In this document: positions 55,588-64,000 of the stretch, in pieces
How positions within the stretch are numbered: position 1 is the first letter of the stretch
How the letters are laid out: every line of letters starts with the position of its first letter
Assembly (NCBI GenBank): GCA_026225945.1
Contig: JAMJFZ010000597.1
Span: forward strand, 4,112,001 to 4,176,000
Source of the DNA: Cricetomys ansorgei
Taxonomy: Eukaryota > Chordata > Mammalia > Rodentia > Nesomyidae
Direction of reading: 5' to 3'
Length of the DNA: 64,000 nt
Notes under the pieces: model-generated
What the model was told of the DNA's origin: nothing
What the model saw: the letters and a program-made list of their open reading frames with translations, nothing else
The model's database searches: none
Made by a program: the position numbers and the translations under genes

Positions 55588-55732
55588 TAAGGTACAGTTA
55601 GTTCCAGTACTCTGGAGGCAGCAGCAGGTGGAGTTCGAGGCTATCCTCATCTATAGAGAGAGTTCCAGGACAGCCAGAGCCACACAAAGAAACCCTGTCT
55701 GGAAAAACCAAAAGAAATAAAATAAAAATAAA
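55588..55732 (+). repeat. B1 SINE
   Basis: 'ctctggaggcagcagcaggt', 'gagttcgaggctatcctcat', 'aaagaaaccctgtctggaaa' and an A-rich tail. The head is eroded. Confidence 0.85.
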
Positions 55733-56159
55733 AACCTCTATGCCTGTTACCTACTATATCCATATTACTCATGTAGTTCTTCTAGAAAATACAATATTAG
55801 CATGAGGCAATTTTTCACAAAAGAAAAAAATCAAGTTTAAAACACATCACAATACATTGTTCCACTCCTTTTACTCATCCTGTTCCCCAGCAGTTCACTT
55901 GGAACATTAGCATCACACCTCATACCTATTCTCTCTCACAATGAGACATCTCTCACTTAGCAAAAGACTTCAACAAAAGCACAATACTAGAAAACCAAAC
56001 TTCTGGCATCTGGAGTATACAGAATTAATTTATTCATCTTTATATAATATAGGATAATGAAAAGAAACTTAATTTTACAATTGTACAAACAAACTTAAGG
56101 TGAGGGCCATATTCAACTAGCAAGGCTCAAATTACCCACTCTTTTTTGTCCTGCCTTCC
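55733..56159. other. Unassigned DNA
   Basis: No recognised feature. Confidence 0.5.
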
Positions 56160-56272
56160 CCACCTCTGAGACAGGGTTTCTCTGTGGTAACTCTGGCTGT
56201 CCTGGAATTCACAGCAATCCTCTGCCTCCCAAGTGCTGGGATTAAAGGCGTGTGTCACCATCACCCAGCAAT
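56160..56272 (-). repeat. B1 SINE, shortened
   Basis: 'gagacagggtttctctgtgg', 'ctggctgtcctggaattcac', 'gtgctgggattaaaggcgtg', 'accatcacccagca'. About 30 bases of the middle are missing. Confidence 0.92.
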
Positions 56273-56761
56273 TACCCACTCTTGATTTATAAAATTTGCT
56301 TCTGAGTAAGTAACAATTTTTAAAATTATTTTAAAATTCTTTTTAAAATGTTATTTTCTCACTTTCCAGAAGGCTTGTGCAACAATGCCAAAAGTATCAG
56401 AAACTCAAAGCCTCACCAAAATAAGTAGATCTAATTGTGTCTGTACAGACCCATTTCCAAAGGATAAAGGGGAAAAAGTGGTCATTCATCAATAAAAAGA
56501 ATGCAGGAAATCGTTCTACAAAAGGCTCTCCTATCTGAACTACTTAGCATTTAATGAAAGAAGTCTGTTTATTTCAACTGAAACAAGTCTTTTTTGAGAC
56601 TACTGAACAATGTAGGTAGGAATGTAATGTGATTTTCCAATTTTTTTCATCATAATCTCCTATTATTCAAAAGATTTATTTGGAATACACAAATTTATTT
56701 TTTCCCCCAAGATAAACCTAGCGAAGCGCTCATGGACTTTTACACAACTGAGTAAGAAGGC
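56273..56761. other. Unassigned DNA
   Basis: No recognised feature. Confidence 0.5.
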
Positions 56762-56976
56762 TTTTTCCCACCCTGAGACACGGTCTGCTGTAACCTAGGC
56801 AAGCCTCCAATTCACTGAGGATGGCTGAATTTCCAGTCCTCCCGCTTCCACCTCCTGAGTTTTGAGATTACAGGTATATGCAATTATGCCCTGTTATGTA
56901 ATGTTCCAGAAAGAACCTTAAGCTTACTGCATGGTAGTCAAACATTCCACCAACTGAGCTACCCCTGCCCTAAGGC
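56762..56976 (-). repeat. B4-like composite SINE
   Basis: B1-like part 'ctgagacacggtctgctgta' and 'gagattacaggtatatgcaa', then an ID-like part 'ccaccaactgagctacccct'. The order on plus is B1 then ID, both reversed. Confidence 0.65.
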
Positions 56977-57242
56977 CAAGAATACACATTGAACACATGC
57001 ATAAAGAACAAAATATATCACTAAAAAAATAAATCAGGTAGGCAGTTCTGGTCTGTCCAGACCCACTACTTTCTATACAGTTTACTTATGCAGTGTTTTC
57101 TTCAAAAACAGTAGCATACATGAATGTTACATGGCTTTATTCTTTGTAAACCTGTAATTCATTAGTATATATAGCCAACCACAACTTAGAGAGTAAATAT
57201 CAAAACCAAGAAAATCAGTGGCAAAAAAATATAAAATTGCTA

Positions 57243-57385
57243 GGCCGATTAAATGGGTTCAGTGGCTAAAAGTACTTGCCCAAGGACTTGAGTTTGATCC
57301 CCACAATCTAAAGTGAAAGGAGAAAAACAACTCTGACATCTGACAAACATACACATGCCATGGCATATGCCTACCTGTACTAAAA
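57243..57385 (+). repeat. B2-superfamily (B3-like) SINE
   Basis: 'ggttcagtggctaaaagtac', 'ggacttgagtttgatcccca', 'acatgccatggcatatgcct'. Confidence 0.72.
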
Positions 57386-57897
57386 CACAATTTTAAGAGT
57401 ATATAATTAAAACTAAATATTGGCCTGACTTTTCATAAAGTTGTTTAGACTACATTATTCTGCTGAATTAAAATGCCCTCTTTAGCAATGAAGGAACAGA
57501 AATTGGTATGGGTTGAGATGCTGCTCTAAAAACTCTTATGTTGACTAAAAATTTTGTTTCTAAGAAAACCTTGTCAAATCTGTTTTCTAAATATCCACTG
57601 GACATGCTCCTCCTGCTAGTATTATTTACAATCACTCCAAAATGCAAACCCTCACTGGACAACAGCAGTAGCTTTGCCATCTTCTGGCTTCCCATTTCAC
57701 TGCACTGCAACTCATGCTCAAGTTTCTAGAAATGTGAAAATAAGTTCTGCAAAATCAAAGTTCATCATGATAATTCTCTAGATCAAAATCATTCTATGCT
57801 TTTCAGACCATCTAAAAATATTACAGCTATGTTTTTTCCACTAATTTTTGGTTTGGGGTAGAGTGTTGCTTGTTTGTTAATAGATCCTGTAAAATCC
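57386..57897. other. Unassigned DNA
   Basis: Holds an 80-codon minus-strand open frame (57468-57710) and a 63-codon plus-strand frame on the same DNA. Neither has a recognisable domain or good splice context. Confidence 0.45.
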
Positions 57898-57982
57898 AGG
57901 ATCTCATAAATTGTCAAAGCTGGCCTAGAACTTGCAATCCTTCTGCTTTAACTTCTAGAATATGTCCAGGCCTACCTATGTT
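57898..57982 (-). repeat. B1-like remnant
   Basis: 'agctggcctagaacttgcaa' and 'tgtccaggcctacctatg' suggest an old minus-strand B1. Confidence 0.4.
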
Positions 57983-60249
57983 TCAAATAGAAACTGAGAA
58001 GAAAGAAAGGCAATAATTATTTAAGGAACATTTCTGGAAAAGCAAATTTGCTTACATATATCACAGACCTAAACCAGTCATATGATTATACTCAATTCCA
58101 AGGAAGTCTCTTAGTTAAGTGACAACTATGTTGGAGGGGACAAAAGCTTTGTGTCTAAACAAAGATAAAAATAGATATTAGGAGGCAATTGACAGTTTAA
58201 ACTAGAATCTTCTCTTAAACTGACAAGTGTTAACACAGCATACAGAACTATGTTAGCCAATTACAGAGTGAACGCTCCAGAAATAAAGCCATGGGGTAGT
58301 AGGGTTGTGACAGGGCTAGCAATACAGAGAGGCTCTACTGCTTATTCAATATCACGTGCTTTCAAGTCCTTGCATTTTTCCCAGTCCCATGTATATAATT
58401 TTTAATGTGATGCAAAAACTGCCAACTCTATCATGTATATGTAGCTCCTATCATTACAGTATGCGGGATTTGGATATTTGTTCTCTATCAGATACAACAT
58501 CAAGCTAACAGTCTTTTTCAAAGAAGTTAGCTCAAATGAATGAGCTCTAAACTGTTGCTCTCCTGTCAAAGCCTGCTATGTAGCAACCAAATGGTAGCTT
58601 TGTGGGTTATTCTGTAAAGCAGTTAAAGTATATGCTTAATATGCTAACTTTTGAAGCCAACAAAAGGGGCCAGTTACTGTATTTTGGATATTAGAAAATA
58701 TAAATAAGATAAAGTTACTTATACTTCAGAAGGATACCCATCATAACTTAAAACATTGCAACCTCAAAAAATTCATTAAGGTGTTATGTTCTTAAAATTT
58801 TTATGGGGTGCATATCCTACTATTGACTGTATCTTTACAAAAGATCTGGGTGCTTATTGGTTTTCTGTCACAAAGTCTTATGGATCAACATGGTATCATC
58901 TCTATAGCGAACCAATTTAGTATACTACTGGAGGCTGAACAAACAAAATTCCTATAGACTAAATTATGGTAAAGAATCAAAAGGCCACCCTAGCCAGGGA
59001 GGCAGTATAGTGTTGCTATACTATACCACTGGCTATTTCTGAGGCTCTGTTATTAAAGTCTTTAATATATTTGATCTGATTACCAGGTACCAGGATCTAC
59101 TTCGCAAAGAGATCATATGTGGAACACAAGAAACAACAGAAGTGATACAAGTTTAAAAGTCTTCACAAAACTCTTATCTTCTACATTGGCAAAGGAAGAG
59201 AGTTAAATTAAATCTAAGCCTTTCACAACTTCAATACAGAATTAATTTCTGTGATTCAAGGTGTGAGATTGCTTTGGTAAAAAGGAACACCAGAGGGTTA
59301 TACTTTGCTCTTCTGACCACAGTGGTCCTTAATCCATAAATATGAAAAACAATTAAGAGGTTATCTCAGCTATTAGATATAGTCATTCCAAATATGCACT
59401 AAGAATTTTTTTAATTCACATAATGAATTTATGGATCTACTAGGCACTGTGAAAACCTAAGGCAAAACTGCAGTCTATATCTGACTACTGCAAGCTCTCA
59501 TCCCGCTGCTGGAATACAGTGATCCTGAGTCACTAAGAATTAGGATTAGCTCAAGTTCCAAAAATCTTTGGGACATTTAAGTATTTTTTTTCCTTTCTCT
59601 GATACAGTTATTCTTGTATATGACCAAAAGTCCCTTTTTCACAGAAAGCTATGAAGAAAATGGATTATATTTAGTTGCAATATTGTAACAGTCTCTCCTC
59701 AGAACAAGTACTTTGTCTCCTTTCCTCAAGGAGTTCTAGATCTGTAAAGTAATAACGAGGCACAGGGACTGGGCAATTCCATTACAGTAACAGAAATTAA
59801 CCAATAGTTATCAAACTTGAGGTTCTGCTAGCCAACCAAGTAAGACCTTAGAAAGCTTTCCTTTCATGTCAGTTCTAGGAACTCTGATCATACGTGCACC
59901 TCGTAACTATGGTTACCTTGCTTATATTGGCTAAGGTCTGTTACTTGCCTCTGTCTGGACAAGCCCAGTATTTCATTGAATTCAGGTGGCCAATTTAGGA
60001 GCGGGCTCTTTCAGACTCATCCCAAGGCCAGAAAAAAAAAATCACAACAGCACTTTTTAAGGATGACAGTAGTCCACTCACCACTGTATAGTCTTAAAGT
60101 AGCAGAGGACATTGCTGTGGATGATATCATTACACTATGCATTGTTCACCATGGATAAATGGGCCTCTATGGCAGAAAGTAAGGAAGCCAGTTTTACATA
60201 ATAATTCTACCCCACAATATTCTGAATTCCTCAAGTCTTCCATTCCAGT
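57983..60249. other. Long repeat-poor region
   Basis: More than 2 kb without a recognised mobile element. No open frame above about 60 codons. It is a candidate for conserved non-coding sequence only by exclusion. Confidence 0.5.
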
Positions 60250-60475
60250 ATTTGCTGTTTGCTTGTATGTTTTGAGACAGGATCTCATGCATCCCAAACT
60301 GGCCTCCAACTCAGTACGTTGCCAAAGGTAAACTTGGATTTATAATCTTCCTACATCCACCTCCAAAGTGCCAAGACTGCATAAATATGCCACTAAGCCT
60401 GGTTTATGCAGTGCTGGGGATCAAATCCAGGGCATCAGGCATGCTAGGTAAACAATCTATCTACTCAACCCCCCA
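60250..60475 (-). repeat. B4-like composite SINE
   Basis: 'tttgagacaggatctcatgc', 'gtgccaagactgcataaata', 'tgctggggatcaaatccagg' and 'gcatgctaggtaaacaatct': B1-like then ID-like, both reversed. Confidence 0.7.
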
Positions 60476-60482
60476 CTAGTTT

Positions 60483-60592
60483 CTAGAGACAACCGTCTTG
60501 CTATGTAACCCTAGGCCTCAAATGTGTGATCCTCCCACCTTAGTTTCCTATATGCTGAGATTACAGGCATGTACCACCATGTCCAGCTGGTA
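60483..60592 (-). repeat. B1-like SINE (proto-B1)
   Basis: 'cttgctatgtaaccctaggc', 'gatcctcccaccttagtttc', 'gctgagattacaggcatgta', 'ccaccatgtccagc'. The 'gattacagg' form points to an older B1 type. Confidence 0.78.
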
Positions 60593-60919
60593 TCTCAATT
60601 TCATTCAGTGTAGATCAAGGAGGAAATTAGGTATCTGTCAATCAAACGGGTAGACAATTAGAAACAGTTCCAGCTGTCTGAATAAGTACCAAATCTGAAA
60701 CTCTATAGGTAACCTGTTATTAATAAGTTCAACCCACTAAAATAAGATTCCCTTTTTATATATACATCCTGGGAGTCTGCTAATATAAATTAGTGAAACT
60801 ATTCTGTATTTCTTTCAACTTATAAAACTTGTCTCTCATCAATGAAGTTGGTAAGATCAGAGATCTGATTTTAGGTGTTCTGAAGGTCATGAAGTAGAGT
60901 GGCAATGAAATGGCTGTGA

Positions 60920-61062
60920 CTTAAATGTGGTGGCAGACATTTATAATCCCAGCACTTGGGAAGCTGAAACGAGAGAATCATGAGTTCAAAGCCAGGCTGG
61001 ACTACACAGTGAGTCTGAGACCAACTTGGGCTACATATCAAGACCCTATGTTAAAGAAAGAA
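60920..61062 (+). repeat. B1-like SINE (proto-B1)
   Basis: 'aatgtggtggcagacattta', 'taatcccagcacttgggaag', 'gaccaacttgggctacatat' and an 'aaagaaagaaag' tail. Confidence 0.82.
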
Positions 61063-61147
61063 AGAAAAAGTGAGGCCATTGCAACACTTTTAGGCAAAGG
61101 GAACCCACTCTTTGAGTTAAGGGAAGACAGGTTGCTGCTTCTGCTGT

Positions 61148-61485
61148 TACCTTGACACAAGTTAGTGTCACCTGGGAAGATGGGAAGAATTGCCTTGATC
61201 AAACTAGTCTATGGTAGTGTCTGTGAGACTGTCTTGATTTATGATTGACGTGAGAGAGCCTAGCTCACTATGGGCAGCATCATTCCTAGGCCTAGATTAC
61301 ATAAGAAAGCTAGCTAAGCAGGAGTCAATGAGTGAGCCATGAAGTAGCCATCCTTCGTATTTCCTGTCCCAACTTCCCACAGTGAGGACCTATTACCTGG
61401 AAGTATAAACTGAAATAACCTTTCCTTCCCTAAGTTACTTTTGGTCATGGCATTTGCAACAACAACAGAATCAAGTAAGAACAGC
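61148..61485 (+). mobile_element. Rodent MaLR-like dispersed repeat
   Basis: 'ccttgacacaagttagtgtc', 'tcttgatttatgattgacgt', 'ctcactatgggcagcatcat', 'aagttacttttggtcatggc', 'caacaacagaatcaagtaag'. Sister to 28955-29334. A second B1-like element follows. Confidence 0.7.
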
Positions 61486-61527
61486 TGGCAAGGGGTAATT
61501 AAGAAAAATTATAGATTAAGAATACCT

Positions 61528-61680
61528 AAATTAGGCAGGTATAGTATATACCTATAACCTTAGGACTTGGAAGATGAGGGCAGGAAGTGGAGAGTGTCAG
61601 GAATTCAAGACCAGCATTGGTCACATAGTGAACTTGAAACTAGCTTAGGCTACTACATAAGGCACTGACTCAAAAGAAAT
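61528..61680 (+). repeat. B1-like SINE (proto-B1)
   Basis: 'tatacctataaccttaggac', 'ggaattcaagaccagcattg', 'gaaactagcttaggctacta'. Confidence 0.65.
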
Positions 61681-61911
61681 CTAAAATCATTCAAATATTC
61701 CTAATTCTTACCAATCCCATTCTTGGAATCTTACTCTTTCTCAATAACCCACCCTTATATCTAAGAATTCTGACAAAGCTCTGAGCTCAGTCTACATCTG
61801 ATTTGGGATATGATAGTTGCAAGAATTTTCAATATAAAAGATTGTTTTAAGCTAAACACAGAACTCCTTAACCAGCTACAATTTAAAAACTGTGACCCTG
61901 TCATTTTCTTT

Positions 61912-61972
61912 AAACCAAGGTTCTCAGACTCAGTATTACTGACAGTTTTGGGTCAGATCATTGTTGTGCTAT
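61912..61972 (+). mobile_element. MER5-type hAT fragment
   Basis: 'ggttctcagactcagtatta', 'ctgacagttttgggtcagat' match the first 50 bases of MER5A. Compare the long copy at 42750. Confidence 0.7.
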
Positions 61973-62060
61973 ATATAATAATATATTTTATACTATATAA
62001 TTATATATTAATTATACGGTATATGATATAATGTATTAATATATAACTATAATAATAAAG
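61973..62060. repeat. AT-rich low-complexity tract
   Basis: Almost only A and T, with self-complementary segments ('tatataattatatatt'). Confidence 0.85.
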
Positions 62061-62599
62061 AATATAACTCGGATATAGATTTAAAAACCACAATCCTCCC
62101 ATAATCCTTATAATCCTGTATCTCCTAAAACATACCACCACTCAGTCCACCAAAGCTTTACTTTTAGCCAGTACTTTACTTCAGGTGACCACAGATGAAA
62201 ACTTACATAACTTTTACCACTAAGAGCCACAGACTAATTACCAGTGACCCTTCCATCTGTAGCCTATCGATCAGTTTTGGTTGTGACCAGTTAAAGATGT
62301 ATTAACGCAGGATCAAAATCCAGCATAGGTAACTTAAGTAGAAATGGACTTAAAACAAGAATCTCACATGCTCACAAATTCAGTAGAAAAAGCGAAGAGG
62401 CAGGCTCCAGAGTGACTAAGTTCTGAGAAACAACTCCTAGCCACAGAACCACTCATCTCTGCCAAAATCACAAAAACTACCACCATCGCTGCTGGAAGCT
62501 GCCAAGAAGGAAGCTGCTGGGAACATGAGACTGAAAAACCACCTCTATCAAAATAGCACCACACAAACTACTAACTCATAACCATTCCACTTCTCCTCT
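62061..62599. other. Unassigned DNA
   Basis: No recognised feature. A 66-codon minus-strand open frame (62364-62564) has no recognisable domain. Confidence 0.45.
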
Positions 62600-63312
62600 C
62601 ACAGTCGATACTCGCACAATCATCTGGCCTTCCTGAATCAGCAGCGACTATGAATACCTTATAATTTTCTCTCACAATGCTCTCCTGGACTTCACTGTCA
62701 AAACTTCCAAATTATTTTCCCCAAACACCACTAAAATTCATGCTATTTCAGTCTACCAATTTCTCATCATATTCAAGACAGGTAGGCTTCCTAATAATGT
62801 GAACCTAATTATCTTTTATGCTTAGAAGCTCTACATTCACAACCTTGTTCACAGTTCCTCCAAACTGTCATTCATCTTTGAATATACTGTCCCTTCTACA
62901 AACTCTCCTCTTTATCCATACCCTAGTTTTCTAACACCAAGTTAACGCCTATAGATTTTACAAGAGTCAATTCAAGTGTCAACTTCTTTCAGAAATGTTT
63001 CCTGACATCTTGTGCTCTAAAGGTTAAAGCTGTAACTTTCTTATACTGCCATAATACCTTACTCAAAATCTGTAAGGCAGCAAAAATTCAGTTGCATTAT
63101 CTCCAAAACCTCATAAGCTCTAAAGCTCAGGGGTAGGGGGAAGAAGAATAACAATAAAATGTCTATTCCTTCTTTAACATCACTGCTTTTCAACTGTTAA
63201 AGACTATAATTATGATTTTCCTTTCCTATCATATTTCCTCTAATGGAACTGAGTGATTTTCTAGTCAGGGACTGTTTTAGTCCTCAATACATAGTATCTA
63301 ACTAGAGATAGC
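62600..63312 (+). mobile_element. L2 (LINE2) 3' region
   Basis: 'tttcagaaatgtttcctgac', 'caattcaagtgtcaacttct', 'cttatactgccataatacct' and 'ttctagtcagggactgtttt' follow the order of the L2 3' end (aagtgtcacctcctccagga... aggg cagggactgtgt). Highly diverged; the 5' 250 bases are less certain. Confidence 0.65.
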
Positions 63313-63389
63313 AGTTTAAGAACTATTAAAAACAAGTAGCTCTGAATAAGAACATTTAAAGGGATTAAAGAGTAGAAAAGAGTACCAGA

Positions 63390-63485
63390 TACATTATCAC
63401 TCAGGAGGCTAAGGCAGGAGAAGAGCAAGTTCACGGCCATGTGAGCTATGTACTAAGTTTGAGGCTAGTGTGGACTCCACAGCAA
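63390..63485 (+). repeat. B1-like remnant
   Basis: 'atcactcaggaggctaaggc' and 'gtttgaggctagtgtggact'. Confidence 0.5.
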
Positions 63486-63504
63486 GAAGAGGTCTTTAAG
63501 GATA

Positions 63505-63665
63505 CAAATTCAGTTCAGTTCCCAGCACCCATATTAGACAGCTTACAACTGTATATGATTCTAGCTCCGGGGAATCTAATACCCTCTTCTGGTATCCACA
63601 GGCACCTATAGTTATGTATGCACACACACACACACACACACAATTAAAAAAATAAAATTTAAATA
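63505..63665 (+). repeat. B3 SINE, 5'-truncated
   Basis: 'agttcagttcccagcaccca', 'tctagctccggggaatctaa', 'taccctcttctggtatccac' and a CA-repeat tail. Confidence 0.88.
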
Positions 63666-63692
63666 TATACATACATACATACACACACATAA
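63619..63692. repeat. (CA)n and (CATA)n microsatellites
   Basis: About 11 CA units, then after an A-rich spacer several CATA units and a short CA run. Confidence 0.9.
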
Positions 63693-64000
63693 AGTACATA
63701 AATAAATGTACCATCCTGCTAGATCTTCATGATTTCTTGCCTGATTCGGTTTTCCTATGTCCCATTTCTCCCTCTTCTATGCATTTCTACCAAAATAATC
63801 AATAACATGCAAGCTTGAATGAAAGCAAAACATAGCAAAACAGGAAACTAGAACCAAAACATAAACTGTCTAAATGTTTAAGATTCACTGGTGGGCCTAA
63901 CTTACGAGTCACCGCACTTAATCATTAAGTAGATTGATAAAATAGTTAAAAATGAAGAAGAGAGGAAGAAGTTTTAAAAAAAGAATAGTCTTAGAGCAGA
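63693..64000. other. Unassigned DNA
   Basis: No recognised feature to the window end. Confidence 0.5.

Noticed and set aside
57468..57710. 80-codon minus-strand open frame
   Set aside because: An equally long plus-strand frame covers the same DNA; neither has splice context or a known motif.

Overview
The window looks like intergenic or intronic nuclear DNA of a muroid (mouse-like) rodent. It is AT-rich and holds no gene I can establish. The rodent call rests on many B1, B2/B3, ID and B4-type SINEs, two rodent-type L1 3' ends, MaLR LTRs and long dinucleotide microsatellites. Older mammalian repeats (MIR, L2, MER5A, MLT1, L1M) lie underneath. Several B1 copies share an unusual 'gttacaacagag' variant. 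I cannot name the species, but the B2 tails do not look like typical house mouse copies and ID elements are too few for rat.

Layout. 0-6 kb: B2-type SINEs, MaLR LTRs and a nested insertion in which one LTR-like element splits an older MLT1. 6-9.3 kb: repeat-poor. 9.3-13.5 kb: SINEs, a solo LTR on the minus strand, and the clearest gene-derived feature, a processed pseudogene of ribosomal protein S8 (12.3-13.0 kb). 13.5-22 kb: mostly unassigned DNA with scattered SINEs. 22-24 kb: an old L1 on the minus strand split by an unassigned block. 24-28 kb: repeat-poor, with two weak minus-strand exon candidates. 28-33 kb: a crowded mobile-element zone with two LTR-like sequences (one is the most CpG-rich stretch here), L1 pieces and two rodent L1 3' ends in tandem. 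33-41 kb: SINEs, an old L1, and repeat-poor stretches. 41-43 kb: well-preserved MIR and MER5A copies. 43-47 kb: SINEs, microsatellites, a tiny telomere-like repeat and an unassigned block. 47-52 kb: MaLR-type elements and an endogenous retrovirus 3' end whose LTR matches the one at 11 kb. 52-57 kb: a nearly complete hAT element, composite SINEs, MaLR LTRs. 57-60 kb: repeat-poor. 60-64 kb: B4/B1-type SINEs, a MaLR-type element, a MER5 piece, an L2 and a truncated B3.

Nothing here works as an operon or pathway. The history is one of layered retroposition: ancient mammalian repeats first, then MaLR and L1, then B1/B2/ID copies, some inserted into the older elements. Family names for repeats come from remembered consensus features and not from a search, so subfamily labels are approximate and boundaries are good to roughly 5-20 bases. 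No CpG island, tRNA or rRNA gene, or CRISPR array was seen.
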